A stretch of 64,000 nt of DNA from Kosakonia arachidis (GCF_900116535.1 NZ_FPAU01000005.1:62001-126000); one strand, 5' to 3'. Shown: positions 7,514 to 16,707, counted from the first letter of the stretch. A program made the numbers and translations. Notes: generated from the sequence alone by a model not told the origin.

Positions 7514-8635
7514 TCAGCCGCTCCGGCGCAGCCAGGCCATCAGTTCGACAGGGGAGCGCCGTTGGCGCAGCAGATCTCGCATCACGCGCATATGCGGCGC
7601 GCTGTGGCTAAAGAAGTGGTAATAGCCGTGACACAGCGCGCTTCTTCCCTCGACGATGCGGTGCTTCGGGCAATCACCCTGGCAAAAACGCAGCACGTCA
7701 CAACGCAGGCAAACTTCGCTGAGGCAGGTTTTTTTACTCTGCCCGAAAGCGGCTGCTTCTTCGCTGGCGTTGAGTGTTTTAATCGGAATCTGATGCAGAT
7801 TACCCAGCCGGTAATCCGGCGAGACATAGTGATCGCACTGGTAGAGATCGCCGTTCGCCTCCAGCGCAAAATCGTGGCCGCAGGTCTCGCCAAAGCTGCA
7901 CATTTGCGCCGGATAGCCGCTCCAGACGCCGAGCGTGGAGTCAAATAACTGCACGTAAACGCGGCCAATATCTTGACGCGCCCACAAGTCAAATACTGCG
8001 GTAAGAAAGTTTCCCCAGGCTTCGCCCTTGACCGATTCGGCAGACAAGCGCCCCTGCGCATCCAGTTCCACCAGCGGAATAAACTGCAAAAACGGTGTAC
8101 CGAGCGCGCGTAAATAGCGATACAGGCGCTGCGGCTGCTGACTATTGAGATGATTGACGACGCACAGCAGGTTGTATTTGACCTGGTGTTTCGCCAGCGT
8201 CGCAATGGCATTAAGCACTTTCGCATGTGATGGTTTATCGCTGCGGTTCACTCGGTAAGCATCATGCAGATCCGCCGGACCATCGATGGAAATCCTCACC
8301 AGCCAGCCGTTGTCGTGAAAAAAACGGCACCAGTCCTCATCCAGCAAAATGCTGTTCGTCTGGAAGGCATTTTCGATATGTTTGCCATTGGCGTGCTTTT
8401 TTTGCAGTGCGATAACGCGCTGGAAGAACGCCAGCCCGCAGAGCGTTGGATCGCCTCCCTGCCAGGCAAACTGCACGCTTTCGCTCGGCTGGGCGGCGAT
8501 TTGCTGGCGAATAAACGCCTCCAGCGTGGTGTCATCCATAACATTTTGCTGCGGTTTTTCGAGGTAAAAACAGTAGCGGCAGTTAAGGTTGCAGCGTGAA
8601 CTGGCGGGCTTAGCCATAACGTAGCAGCCTGGCAT
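7514..8635 (-). CDS. yidF: Radical SAM/SPASM anaerobic sulfatase-maturase-like protein
   Basis: A 373-residue radical SAM protein. CxxxCxxC lies at Cys15, Cys19 and Cys22 (SRCNLNCRYCFYLEKP) and holds the SAM-cleaving iron-sulfur cluster. The C-terminal third has the Cys-rich SPASM region (CSFGETCGHD, QCDHY, CLSEVCLRCDVLRFCQGDC) for two further clusters. These are features of anaerobic sulfatase-maturing enzymes that make formylglycine from Cys or Ser. No sulfatase gene is in the window. It sits downstream of yidH-yidG in the same direction with GAGG eight bases before ATG, the yidF place in E. coli, hence the symbol. The in vivo substrate is unknown. Confidence 0.85.
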   Translation of the reverse strand: MPGCYVMAKPASSRCNLNCRYCFYLEKPQQNVMDDTTLEAFIRQQIAAQPSESVQFAWQGGDPTLCGLAFFQRVIALQKKHANGKHIENAFQTNSILLDEDWCRFFHDNGWLVRISIDGPADLHDAYRVNRSDKPSHAKVLNAIATLAKHQVKYNLLCVVNHLNSQQPQRLYRYLRALGTPFLQFIPLVELDAQGRLSAESVKGEAWGNFLTAVFDLWARQDIGRVYVQLFDSTLGVWSGYPAQMCSFGETCGHDFALEANGDLYQCDHYVSPDYRLGNLHQIPIKTLNASEEAAAFGQSKKTCLSEVCLRCDVLRFCQGDCPKHRIVEGRSALCHGYYHFFSHSAPHMRVMRDLLRQRRSPVELMAWLRRSG

Positions 8636-8645
8636 GCAAACATCC

Positions 8646-8996
8646 TCACAAGATAAGAATAAGCTGACGGATATGCGTTACAGCAAACAGTAATGCGAGG
8701 GAAAGCACTGCGAGGGAGATCAATAATTTGTCACGTGTTGCGCCGGGCAAGGCGAAATCGCTTTTATTGACATCCATTAAGATACGTTTATGGGTATAGC
8801 GCCAGAGCAGTAACGCTGCCAGTGCCAGAATGATGAGCGAGATCCAGAAAGGCATGCCCGAATGTTGCCAATTATGCCTGACGGCCAACGCCATCAGCGC
8901 ACCGTAACCGAACAGCGTGCGTAACCATGCCAGTGATGTCCGTTCTGGTTGCAGACCAGGATCTGTTTCCCGCCGGGCTTTGCGGTTATCCGGCAT
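8646..8996 (-). CDS. yidG: Inner-membrane protein YidG (DUF202)
   Basis: A 116-residue membrane protein with three hydrophobic segments and the DUF202 signature QPERTSLAWLRTLFGYGAL near the N terminus. Its start overlaps the end of yidH by 11 bases, so the two are translationally coupled. YidG and YidH are paired small membrane proteins of unknown function in E. coli, found in the same order. Nothing in the sequence shows a catalytic role. Confidence 0.9.
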   Translation of the reverse strand: MPDNRKARRETDPGLQPERTSLAWLRTLFGYGALMALAVRHNWQHSGMPFWISLIILALAALLLWRYTHKRILMDVNKSDFALPGATRDKLLISLAVLSLALLFAVTHIRQLILIL

Positions 8997-9333
8997 AAAA
9001 CACCAGCACCATTACTACCACTGCAACCGCCAGCAGTGACACGCTTATCGCCATCAACATGCGTGTATAAGGCAGATCTTCTTTCAGGCGCATTGCTTTT
9101 TCATTGCGCAGCCAGCGCAGATAGCCATAGAGTGCCAGCGCGCCGGAGAAGAGACACAGCAGCAGCGCCAGCACTTCACGGATCAGCGGCGTGGCGAACT
9201 GCGGCGCCAACTGGTCCAGCCCGACGCCCGCTGCGAGAAACCCCAGTGCGGTGCGGATCCACGCAAGAAAAGTGCGCTCATTCGCCAGCGAGAAGCGGTA
9301 GTCTGGCGCTTCACCGACGCGGGAAATTTTCAT
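8986..9333 (-). CDS. yidH: Inner-membrane protein YidH (DUF202)
   Basis: A 115-residue DUF202 protein beginning MKISRVGEAPDYRFSLANER, with the family motif ERTFLAWIRTALGFLAAGVG and three membrane helices. The ATG at 9333 follows GGAGAACAG, a good ribosome site, and agrees with the E. coli start; the frame is open five codons further. It is the first gene of the yidH-yidG-yidF transcription unit. Function unknown. Confidence 0.92.
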   Translation of the reverse strand: MKISRVGEAPDYRFSLANERTFLAWIRTALGFLAAGVGLDQLAPQFATPLIREVLALLLCLFSGALALYGYLRWLRNEKAMRLKEDLPYTRMLMAISVSLLAVAVVVMVLVFYAG

Positions 9334-9494
9334 CTGTTCTCCTTCCACGTTGATAATCCTGCCAGTGTTGTGCCCTCTTGCCGCGGTAAAGGGAAAACTG
9401 AACCGGCCAGGTCTTCAAAGTAGCGGATAAACTGACGCTTTTCGACTCTTTCGCGCAACGGAAAACCGGCACCCTGACGGAGGAGAATTAATGC

Positions 9495-9644
9495 AGCGGC
9501 GGCGAATTTCTTAACTACTCAGTCATGTTCCGCAACGCCAGCGAGTATCAGGTGGATCACTATCTGTGTCGTATTCATACCGGGACGCTATTAACCCATC
9601 CCCCAGAACAGCACCGCCAGAAGCTGTGGGGTGATAATACGTAA
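9495..9644 (+). pseudogene. yidP: Remnant of GntR-type regulator gene yidP (C-terminal end only)
   Basis: In one frame this stretch encodes GEFLNYSVMFRNASEYQV followed by [13 protein letters not shown] and a stop at 9642. The first part matches the C-terminal end of E. coli YidP, an HTH regulator of the GntR/UTRA type, as I remember it. A stop codon at 9489 closes the frame upstream, and no DNA-binding or UTRA domain is found nearby. The rest of the gene has been deleted. The remnant lies convergent to yidE and overlaps its 3' end by about 54 bases, the same arrangement as the E. coli yidP-yidE pair. Expression as a 40-residue peptide is unlikely. Confidence 0.75.
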
Positions 9645-11252
9645 AAACATTACCAACGGATAAACCGTCGCATACGAGAGCGCCGCTGCGCCGCTGGTGG
9701 CATGCAGGCTGTTGGCAAACGCCAGCGCCGGCGGATCGGTCATCGACCCGGCCAGCATGCCGCAGAGGGTCAGATAATTCATCTTCGTCAGCATTCGCGC
9801 CAGCAAACCGACGGTGATCAGCGGAATGGCGGTGATAAAGATGCCATACCACATCCATTTCACCCCATCGCCCTGGGTCAGCGTGGCGATAAAGTCGCCG
9901 CCGGATTTCAGCCCCACCACCGACAGGAACAGCACAATTCCCAGCTCACGCAGCGCCAGGTTCGCGCTGGGCGGCATAAACCAGTACAACTTGCCGATCG
10001 TGCCAATTCGCCCAAGGATCAGTGCCATAATCAGCGGCCCGCCCGCAAGACCCAGCTTCAGTGCCGCCGGAAACCCCGGTATATACAACGGCACCGATCC
10101 CAGCAGAACACCAAGCCCAATGCCAATAAACACCGGCAGCATTTGTACCTGCTGCAACTTGTGCTGCGCATTGCCGACCTCGTTAGCCACCGCCTCAATA
10201 GCTGCCGGACGCCCGACAAGATTAAGGATATCGCCAAATTGCAGGCTGGCATCGCTACTGGCTACCAGCTCCACACCGGCGCGGTTCAGGCGTGAAATCA
10301 CGACGTCGTAGCTCTCCTTGAAGTGCAGATCGCGGATTTTTTTTCCCAGTACTTTTTCGTTGGTCACCACTACGCGTTCGACGCGCAAATCTGTGCCGCG
10401 CGTCGACAAAGAGGTATCAACTTCTTTGCCTATCACCAACTGAGCGTTATGCAGATCGTGCGGTAGCCCCACCAGATGCAACAAATCTCCGGACTGAATC
10501 AGCGTGACCGGAGAAGGCACCATCAGTAAATCATTCCGTTTGAGACGCGAGCAGATGATTTTATCGCTGCTAAGAATGGGAACGTCCTGAATCGCCATAT
10601 TATTGAGATTAGGGTTTTCCACGCGGATATTGATTGTACGGATCGGCGAAGTGCCATGGCTGAGCGTTGCGTCGTGCTGTAGTGCCTCTTCATCGACATT
10701 AACGCGAAACAACACGCGCAGCAGCCACATAGTGAACAAAATACCGCAAATACCAAATGGATACGCCATGGCGTAGCTCATCCCCATCTGGTCGAGTTGC
10801 GGGCCTGGAATGCCTAAATCACGCAGGATTTGCTGCCCCGCGCCAAGCGCTGGCGTATTGGTAACCGCACCGGAAAAAATCCCCAGCACCACCGGCAGTG
10901 GAATAGCAAACAGTTTATACAGAATAGTGGTGACAAGACCGCCGAGAACAACGATTAAAACAGCGAACAGATTCAGACGCAGGCCAGAAACGCGTAAAGA
11001 AGCGAAGAACCCCGGCCCCACCTGGATGCCGATGGTATAAACAAACAGGATCAGGCCAAATTCCTGCACAAAAAGCAGTATCTGACCGCTTATAGTGATA
11101 CCCAGTTTATCCAAAATGTGGCCGACAATTATCCCGCCAAACAGCACACCGCCAATACCTAAACCCACGCCACGAATCTTCACGTTGCCGATCCACAACC
11201 CGACAACGGCTACCAGCGCCAGTACGCTTACTGTTAATGCGATATCACTCAT
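9591..11252 (-). CDS. yidE: Putative transporter YidE (AspT/YidE/YbjL family)
   Basis: A 553-residue membrane protein, the exact length of E. coli YidE. Five to six N-terminal helices are followed by two cytosolic RCK_C/TrkA-C-like domains (around residues 190-360, with [17 protein letters not shown]-like strands) and a second membrane half. Related AspT is an aspartate/alanine exchanger, so anion or dicarboxylate transport is possible but unproven. I used the start [18 protein letters not shown] at 11252. Upstream it faces the MFS gene at 11523 across a 270-base divergent region. Confidence 0.93.
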   Translation of the reverse strand: MSDIALTVSVLALVAVVGLWIGNVKIRGVGLGIGGVLFGGIIVGHILDKLGITISGQILLFVQEFGLILFVYTIGIQVGPGFFASLRVSGLRLNLFAVLIVVLGGLVTTILYKLFAIPLPVVLGIFSGAVTNTPALGAGQQILRDLGIPGPQLDQMGMSYAMAYPFGICGILFTMWLLRVLFRVNVDEEALQHDATLSHGTSPIRTINIRVENPNLNNMAIQDVPILSSDKIICSRLKRNDLLMVPSPVTLIQSGDLLHLVGLPHDLHNAQLVIGKEVDTSLSTRGTDLRVERVVVTNEKVLGKKIRDLHFKESYDVVISRLNRAGVELVASSDASLQFGDILNLVGRPAAIEAVANEVGNAQHKLQQVQMLPVFIGIGLGVLLGSVPLYIPGFPAALKLGLAGGPLIMALILGRIGTIGKLYWFMPPSANLALRELGIVLFLSVVGLKSGGDFIATLTQGDGVKWMWYGIFITAIPLITVGLLARMLTKMNYLTLCGMLAGSMTDPPALAFANSLHATSGAAALSYATVYPLVMFLRIITPQLLAVLFWGMG

Positions 11253-11522
11253 GATCTTTTCCCTGTACATGATGACTGCAAGGAGTTTGGCAGAACCCGT
11301 AATCACTTTATGGGTTATACCCTACATAATGTACGGAATTTCTTTGCCTCAGAATGTGGCGAAGATTGCACCAGCAGAAAACCGTTGCCCTGAACGAACC
11401 CCCCCTTTTAAAGGTACAAGCAGGAAAAAACGTGCGCTTGCTAAGCATTCCGGGGATGTCAGGTACAACAGGTTATGGCATGGTTAATGCAAAAGCCCAC
11501 TTTTGTTAAAAAAGGGGGCAGC

Positions 11523-12785
11523 ATGACGAATACAACACTAACTCACGTAGTGGTTACCCGTCAGAAAAAGTGGACCCAGTTAGCGCTGGGCTTGCTGTGT
11601 ATGATCTCCATCTCCAGCCCGCAATATGTCTGGGCGCTGTTTACGCGCCCCTTTATGGCAAAGCTGAACGTTCCGCTGGCTGAAATTCAGCTCACCTTTT
11701 CCCTGTTGATCATTTTGCAAACCTTCTTCTCGCCTTTTCAGGGTCGATTGATCGATAAGTTTGGCCCACGCCGGTTAATTGCGATTGGTACCGTGCTGAG
11801 CGGCACAAGCTGGATGCTGACCTCAACCATCAGCAGCCTGAGCGAACTTTATCTCTATTACGGCGTGCTGGGCGGCCTTGGCACCGGGATTGTTTATGTC
11901 GGCGTGGTGGGGTTGATGGTGCGCTGGTTCCCGGAAAAACGCGGATTTGCCACAGGGATGGTGGCGGCGGGCTATGGCATGGGCGCGATTCTGACCACCT
12001 TTCCGGTCACTCAATCGCTGGCCACGAAAGGACTGGAAAACACGCTCTGGCAGTTCGGGCTGGTAATGGCGGTCATTGGTTTTATTGCCAGCCAGGGACT
12101 ACGTGCGCCGCAAACGCTCAACACGCAAGAGATCAACAGCAGCCTGGCGATGAGTGATAAGAGTTTTTCTCCTGGAGAGATGCTACGCAAACCGCTGTTC
12201 TGGCTGATGTTTGTGATGATGACCATGCTGTCCACATCCGGGCTGATGGTCACGTCCCAGATGGCGATTTTCGCCGAAGATTTTGGTATTACCGCGGTGA
12301 CCGTAATGGGCGTGGCGGCACTGCCGCTGGCGATGACCATCGACCGCTTTATGAACGGGCTGACACGCCCGGTGTGCGGTTATATTTCTGATCGCATTGG
12401 TCGAGAAAATATGATGTTTATCGCTTTTGGCCTGGAAGGCTGTGCGATGGCGCTGTGGTTGTTGTGCAAAGACGATCCGCTACTGTTTGTTCTGCTCTCC
12501 GGGGTGGTTTTTTTCGGCTGGGGCGAAATTTTTTCACTTTTCCCCGCCACGCTCACCGATACCTTCGGCACGCAGCATGCGACGGCGAACTACGGTTGGC
12601 TCTATATTTCGCAAGGGATTGGTTCAATCTTTGGCGGGCCGCTGGCAGCGCTGATGTATCAGCAAACGGGGAGCTGGAATCTGGTGTTTGGCTGTGCCAT
12701 CACGCTTGATATTCTCTGCGCGTTGCTGGCCTTTTTTGTGCTCAAACCCTTGCGGCAACGCTTTTTGCAACGCGTTCGCGCATAA
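11523..12785 (+). CDS. MFS transporter, oxalate/formate antiporter (OxlT-like) family
   Basis: A 420-residue protein with twelve predicted membrane helices. The MFS signature GRLIDKFGPRRLIAIG lies in loop 2-3 and its second-half counterpart GYISDRIGRENMM in loop 8-9. Family features (SPQYVWALFTRPF in helix 1, GTGIVYVGVVGLMVRWFPEKR in helices 4-5) fit the OxlT/YhjX branch of monocarboxylate carriers. No oxalate-degrading genes (frc, oxc) are nearby, so the substrate is open. The start at 11523 (MTNTTLTHVV) was preferred over the longer frame because GGGGGC lies just upstream. It is transcribed away from yidE. Confidence 0.85.
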   Translation: MTNTTLTHVVVTRQKKWTQLALGLLCMISISSPQYVWALFTRPFMAKLNVPLAEIQLTFSLLIILQTFFSPFQGRLIDKFGPRRLIAIGTVLSGTSWMLTSTISSLSELYLYYGVLGGLGTGIVYVGVVGLMVRWFPEKRGFATGMVAAGYGMGAILTTFPVTQSLATKGLENTLWQFGLVMAVIGFIASQGLRAPQTLNTQEINSSLAMSDKSFSPGEMLRKPLFWLMFVMMTMLSTSGLMVTSQMAIFAEDFGITAVTVMGVAALPLAMTIDRFMNGLTRPVCGYISDRIGRENMMFIAFGLEGCAMALWLLCKDDPLLFVLLSGVVFFGWGEIFSLFPATLTDTFGTQHATANYGWLYISQGIGSIFGGPLAALMYQQTGSWNLVFGCAITLDILCALLAFFVLKPLRQRFLQRVRA

Positions 12786-12790
12786 CAATA

Positions 12791-12814
12791 AAGGCTCCGC
12801 GTGCGGAGCCTTTT
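12791..12814 (+). terminator. Intrinsic terminator between the MFS gene and ibpB
   Basis: A perfect ten-base stem (AAGGCTCCGC with GCGGAGCCTT) followed by TTTTGT on the plus strand and preceded by A residues. It can also serve ibpB on the minus strand. Confidence 0.9.
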
Positions 12815-12826
12815 GTTCTGCCGCCG

Positions 12827-13255
12827 TTAGCTATTTAACGCCGGGCGATTGCTGATGGCAATCCGCTGCGGCGCCGCGCTTTCCGGTACATTGCGCAGAA
12901 GATCGATATGCAACAAACCGTTGGCAAAGGTCGCGCCAGAGACTTCCATAAAGTCTGCCAGCGTAAAGCTCAGGCTGAACGGCTGTATTACCAGCCCCTG
13001 ATGCAACCATTTCGGCTCGTTGGCCGGTTTTTCCGGCGTGCCTTTAATGGTCAGGCGGCTATTTTCCAGCTGAATATCCAGTTCTTCCTGGCGGAAACCG
13101 GCCAGCGCAAGGGTGATGCGGTAGTGGTTATCGTCGCCTTTCTCAATGTTGTAAGGAGGGAAAGACTGCTGTTCAGTGGTGCTTTGCAGGGCGTTAGCCA
13201 GTTTGTCGAAGCCAATCCACTGACGAAAAATCGGGGATAAATCATAGTTACGCAT
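12827..13255 (-). CDS. ibpB: Small heat-shock protein IbpB
   Basis: A 142-residue alpha-crystallin-type chaperone, the normal IbpB length. It starts [20 protein letters not shown] and has the crystallin core ([20 protein letters not shown] to about residue 125) and a C-terminal IxI-like tail (RIAIS). It binds aggregated proteins together with IbpA and hands them to ClpB and DnaK. It is the second gene of ibpAB, 111 bases after ibpA. Its ribosome site is sequestered in a hairpin of its own (13264-13281). The open frame extends upstream through that hairpin, but the ATG at 13255 is the family start. Confidence 0.97.
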   Translation of the reverse strand: MRNYDLSPIFRQWIGFDKLANALQSTTEQQSFPPYNIEKGDDNHYRITLALAGFRQEELDIQLENSRLTIKGTPEKPANEPKWLHQGLVIQPFSLSFTLADFMEVSGATFANGLLHIDLLRNVPESAAPQRIAISNRPALNS

Positions 13256-13263
13256 GAGTGTTT

Positions 13264-13281
13264 CTCCTTCTAAGAAGCGAG
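13264..13281 (-). promoter_or_regulatory. ROSE-like RNA thermometer hairpin before ibpB
   Basis: On the minus strand CUCGCUUC, loop UUA and GAAGGAG form a stem in which GAG pairs with CUC, GAAG pairs with CUUC and one G is bulged opposite the Shine-Dalgarno sequence. This is the geometry of ROSE elements (UYGCU with a looped G). Heat should melt it and free the ribosome site eight bases before the ibpB ATG. Confidence 0.75.
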
Positions 13282-13366
13282 TGAATACCTGCGAGCGCAA
13301 TGGCTCACATATGCCCCCTGTCGGCGGGCATGTCGGAACCGGGCCGCCAGCGGCGGCCTGGAGCAA

Positions 13367-13780
13367 TTAGTTAATTTCGATGCGACGCGGTTTTTTCTCT
13401 TCCGGGATCACGCGTTCCAGATCGATATAGAGCAGGCCGTTTACCAGGTTGGCACCATTGATGTGAATATTTTCCGCCAGCTGGAATTTGCGTTCGAAGT
13501 TGCGCTCGGCAATGCCCTGATAGAGATAAGTCCGCTCTTTTTGCTCGTCACTGTGGGAGCCTTTCACCACCAGCAGGTTGTCCTGTGCGGTAATGTCCAG
13601 TTCGCTCTCAGCGAAACCGGCCACAGCAATGGCGATGCGGTAGTGGTTTTCATCCACTAATTCAACGTTGTACGGAGGGTAACCGCCATTGCTCTGGTTC
13701 TGGTTGTTTTCCAGCAGATTAAAAAGACGGTCAAAACCAATAGCCGAACGATAAAGCGGGGAGAGATCGAAATTACGCAT
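13367..13780 (-). CDS. ibpA: Small heat-shock protein IbpA
   Basis: A 137-residue alpha-crystallin chaperone identical in length to E. coli IbpA. The start [20 protein letters not shown], the crystallin domain ([20 protein letters not shown] onward) and the C-terminal RRIEIN (IxI motif) are all present. IbpA binds unfolding proteins, sets aggregate size and, in E. coli, also represses translation of ibp mRNAs. Control is visible at two levels: a sigma-32 promoter at 13887-13914 and a thermometer hairpin covering the ribosome site at 13789-13795. Confidence 0.98.
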   Translation of the reverse strand: MRNFDLSPLYRSAIGFDRLFNLLENNQNQSNGGYPPYNVELVDENHYRIAIAVAGFAESELDITAQDNLLVVKGSHSDEQKERTYLYQGIAERNFERKFQLAENIHINGANLVNGLLYIDLERVIPEEKKPRRIEIN

Positions 13781-13788
13781 ACTTAAAA

Positions 13789-13806
13789 GCTCCTGAAATC
13801 AGCGAG
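13789..13806 (-). promoter_or_regulatory. ROSE-type RNA thermometer hairpin before ibpA
   Basis: On the minus strand CUCGCUG, loop AUUU and CAGGAGC pair over six base pairs with one bulged G, masking the AGGAGC ribosome site eight bases before the ibpA ATG. UCGCU is the UYGCU signature of ROSE elements. The 5' untranslated region from about 13880 can form the further upstream hairpins usual in this class. Confidence 0.85.
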
Positions 13807-13886
13807 ATTTTTCCATGCCTTCCTCAAGGGACAGGCCGTTACCGTAGACCAACACCCTTCCGGCGTGTTTTGTGGTTACATTCCTA

Positions 13887-13914
13887 AAATGTGGCTGACG
13901 GGGCTGATTTCAAG
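13887..13914 (-). promoter_or_regulatory. Sigma-32 (heat-shock) promoter of ibpAB
   Basis: The minus strand shows CTTGAAA and, after 13 bases, CCACATTT, close to the sigma-32 consensus CTTGAAA and CCCCATNT. It lies about 110 bases upstream of the ibpA start codon, leaving room for the thermometer leader. Confidence 0.75.
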
Positions 13915-14090
13915 GGCAAAATACCGACTTTTTTTGCACTTTCTGACACAATGCATAGACTGGGATCACAGCACAAAAGGACAAAGTGCGAGTACCGCCA
14001 CAGAGCGGAACCCGAATGCTATCTCTTTCCCAAAAGGGAGGCTATAACCGCCTGAGTAGCATTCAAACTACAAACAACGATGATTAATCG

Positions 14091-14420
14091 ATGATGAAAA
14101 CAACGCTTATAGTTTCTGCTTTGCTCTACGGAATGATGTTGTCAGGTTGCTCAAGTGTTATGTCGCATACAGGCGGCAAAGAAGGGGTTTATCCTGGAAC
14201 GCGCGCCAGTTCGGCCATGCTTGCTGATGATGACACCGGCATTGGTACCAAGTCGCTGGTGGTGCTGGATATGCCTTTTACCGCCATCATGGACACCTTG
14301 CTGCTGCCGTGGGATCTCTTCCGCAAGGATGATTCCATCAAATCGCGGGTTGAAAAGAGCGAACAGGCAAGCCTGGCGACCGACTCGGCGATCCCGCCAG
14401 CGTCCATGCCGGCGCCCTGA
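14091..14420 (+). CDS. yidQ: YidQ-family outer lipoprotein (DUF1375)
   Basis: A 109-residue lipoprotein. The signal peptide ends in the lipobox LSGC, with the modified cysteine at position 20, followed by SSVMSHTGGKEGVYPGTRAS. The motif LDMPFTAIMDTLLLPWDLF is the core of the YidQ/DUF1375 family and looks like an amphipathic membrane-contacting segment. It is divergent from ibpA and convergent with yidR, as in E. coli. A second ATG follows the first directly, and either may be used. Function unknown. Confidence 0.92.
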   Translation: MMKTTLIVSALLYGMMLSGCSSVMSHTGGKEGVYPGTRASSAMLADDDTGIGTKSLVVLDMPFTAIMDTLLLPWDLFRKDDSIKSRVEKSEQASLATDSAIPPASMPAP

Positions 14421-14421
14421 T

Positions 14422-15648
14422 TTACAGTCTGGTTTCCGTCATCCATAGCTGGCGGAAACCTTCTACTTCTTCCATCCAGGCGATCAGCTTCCCGTCTGGT
14501 GAAAACACCACGGCATCGGCAGAAGGAGGGTTTTCGCGATCGGGTGTCAAAAAGGTGATATCGCCGCGCCCGGCATCGCATAGCGCAATGCGGTTTTCCA
14601 GTACAAATCCCAGCGCATTGCCAGAGGGATGCCAGTTAAACGCCGACTGGATACCAGCTGCGGTAAAGGTTAACTGCCGCGGTTCACCGCCGTCCGGGCT
14701 TATTAACCACAACTGCACAATACCGTGCTCATCACGCATCAAAAACGCAATCTGTGTGGCCTGTGGATTGCTGCGCACCCAGTGACGCGGCATGTTCACT
14801 AAGCCCGGATAACGGCGTTGGTGAGTGAATGTCAGACGTTTTTGCACCACGCCTTTTGGCGGTGCGGGCAGGGTTTGTTCGCTACCCATCAGTGGCGCAT
14901 CACCTGCGGTTTTCCAGCCTTGTTCATCGCCAGGCAGCACGACGATAAACAGCTCCGGCACTTTTTCACCGCCAGTGGAAAGCGTATCGCCGATAAACGC
15001 CAGCCTGTCGCTGCCGACCCACCCCTCTTCGTAAGCACGATTGATATCGTCGCTGCCTGGAACCGGTGTAGATGTTGTGCGGCTGATCAGTACACACCAG
15101 TGGCTGCCGCCATATTCACGTGGATGCGTGCAGGGCGGCGTTACCGGGCCAAACGGCACCGCAACGCCGACATTGCGCAGATCTTTTGCCGGAGAAAGCG
15201 CATGCATAACGTGGTCGTTATAGGTAAAGCTGACGTTTTCACCGTTCGGGCTGAACACATGCACGTGTGTGCCACCGCGCAGCGCGCCCGGTGTGTAAGG
15301 TGCGGTGATATCCATCGCATCCAGATTCCATGTCACGCCTTTTTCCGTAATAACGCCCCGGCGATGATGAAAATCATACTGCCAGTTGCCGTCAGGGTTT
15401 TCCGGGCCATGGATAAAAACATATTTTTCCGCCTGCGGGCTGACGGTTACCACGCCGACATGCGCGCCTTCCCTTGCGGTGTAGAGCACTTCAACCTCAC
15501 CGCTGTATACGTTAACACGCTCAATGGTTTTCCCGGTAAACGACGCGCCGGAAGGTCTGACATCGAAAACCAGCCACTGGCTATCTGGTGTCCAGCTATG
15601 AATATTGGTCAGTTGATGGTGACGCGCAGCGAAGGTGAGTTGTTTCAT
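14422..15648 (-). CDS. yidR: YidR, TolB-like beta-propeller protein (DUF3748)
   Basis: A 408-residue protein without signal peptide, composed of repeated blocks of the form SPDxxWLVFDVR, SPNGENVSFTYNDH, NPQATQIAFLMRD and SPDGKLIAWMEE. These are WD40/TolB-like propeller blades. The family is DUF3748, and E. coli YidR has nearly the same length. It lies tail to tail with yidQ, one base apart. A binding or scaffold role fits the fold; no catalytic residues are recognisable and the function is unknown. Confidence 0.9.
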   Translation of the reverse strand: MKQLTFAARHHQLTNIHSWTPDSQWLVFDVRPSGASFTGKTIERVNVYSGEVEVLYTAREGAHVGVVTVSPQAEKYVFIHGPENPDGNWQYDFHHRRGVITEKGVTWNLDAMDITAPYTPGALRGGTHVHVFSPNGENVSFTYNDHVMHALSPAKDLRNVGVAVPFGPVTPPCTHPREYGGSHWCVLISRTTSTPVPGSDDINRAYEEGWVGSDRLAFIGDTLSTGGEKVPELFIVVLPGDEQGWKTAGDAPLMGSEQTLPAPPKGVVQKRLTFTHQRRYPGLVNMPRHWVRSNPQATQIAFLMRDEHGIVQLWLISPDGGEPRQLTFTAAGIQSAFNWHPSGNALGFVLENRIALCDAGRGDITFLTPDRENPPSADAVVFSPDGKLIAWMEEVEGFRQLWMTETRL

Positions 15649-15765
15649 TAGCGGATAAACCCGAAAGCGGAGTAAGCGCTTCAGAGTAATGGATCGGTGA
15701 GGAAATGACTACGATTCCGGGAGACACACAGGCAAGGGCATGGTTTCCCCGCCTGCGAGAATCGC

Positions 15766-16578
15766 TTAGTTTAGGGCAAACTTCTCAATGACATAAGCCA
15801 CGCCGTCTTCAAGGTTGGATTTGGTGACAAAGTTCGCGATCGCTTTCACCGACGGAATGGCGTTATCCATCGCCACACCCATTCCGGCATACTCGATCAT
15901 CGCGATGTCGTTTTCCTGATCGCCAATCGCCATAATCTCGTCCTGCTTGATATTCAGCGCCTCGGCAAGAGATTTCACACCGGTGCCTTTATTGACACGT
16001 TTGTCCAGAATTTCGAGGTAGTACGGCGCACTTTTCAGCACGGTATACTTCTCTTTCACTTCCTGCGGGATACGGGCAATCGCCTGATCGAGGATCACTG
16101 GCTCATCAATCATCATGACTTTGAGAAACTGCGTTGCGGGATCCATCTTTTCCGCCTCGCAGAACACCAACGGAATCGTTGCTACGTAAGATTCGTGTAC
16201 CGTGTAGGAGCTGATGTCCCGGTTTGCGGTGTAAAGCGTATTGCGATCAAGGGCGTGGAAATGGGAACCGACTTCGCGGGAGAGTTTCTCCAGATAGCGG
16301 TAATCATCATAACTCAATGTCGTTTGTGCCACTGCGCTGCCATCACTGGCGTTCTGTACCAAAGCGCCATTGTAGGTGATGCAATAATCACCTTCCCGCT
16401 CCATATGCAGTTCTTTCATGTAACTGTGAACGCCTGCATAAGGTCGGCCTGTTGTCAGCACCACATTAATACCGCGCTGGCGCGCAGCGGCGATAGCATT
16501 TTTAACGGCGGGAGAAATGGTGTGATTCGGCAGCAGCAGTGTGCCGTCCATATCGATTGCAATAAGTTTTATAGCCAT
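15766..16578 (-). CDS. yidA: HAD-superfamily sugar-phosphate phosphatase YidA
   Basis: A 270-residue HAD phosphatase of the Cof type, identical in length to E. coli YidA. Motif I is DMDGTLL with the nucleophile Asp, motif II TTGRPY, and motif IV GDQENDIAMIEYAGMGVAM. The cap domain spans roughly residues 85-190. E. coli YidA hydrolyses sugar phosphates and other small phosphoesters. In E. coli the dgo genes and yidB flank it; here yidR lies on one side and gyrB on the other, so both groups are absent from this place. Confidence 0.95.
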   Translation of the reverse strand: MAIKLIAIDMDGTLLLPNHTISPAVKNAIAAARQRGINVVLTTGRPYAGVHSYMKELHMEREGDYCITYNGALVQNASDGSAVAQTTLSYDDYRYLEKLSREVGSHFHALDRNTLYTANRDISSYTVHESYVATIPLVFCEAEKMDPATQFLKVMMIDEPVILDQAIARIPQEVKEKYTVLKSAPYYLEILDKRVNKGTGVKSLAEALNIKQDEIMAIGDQENDIAMIEYAGMGVAMDNAIPSVKAIANFVTKSNLEDGVAYVIEKFALN

Positions 16579-16707
16579 GAGATCCCCTGATGAGATTTTT
16601 CAGGACTCATGCTAACGCGATTCCGCTCAAAAAACAGCAGATGGGCGGGAGAAAAGGGGGATAGAAAGGGGGACCTGGATTCCCCTTTTGAGTTTTAAAA
16701 CGGAGAA

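Noticed and set aside
14818-15651. 277-codon plus-strand frame opposite yidR
   Set aside because: Shadow of yidR with biased Arg/Cys/His composition and no ribosome site.
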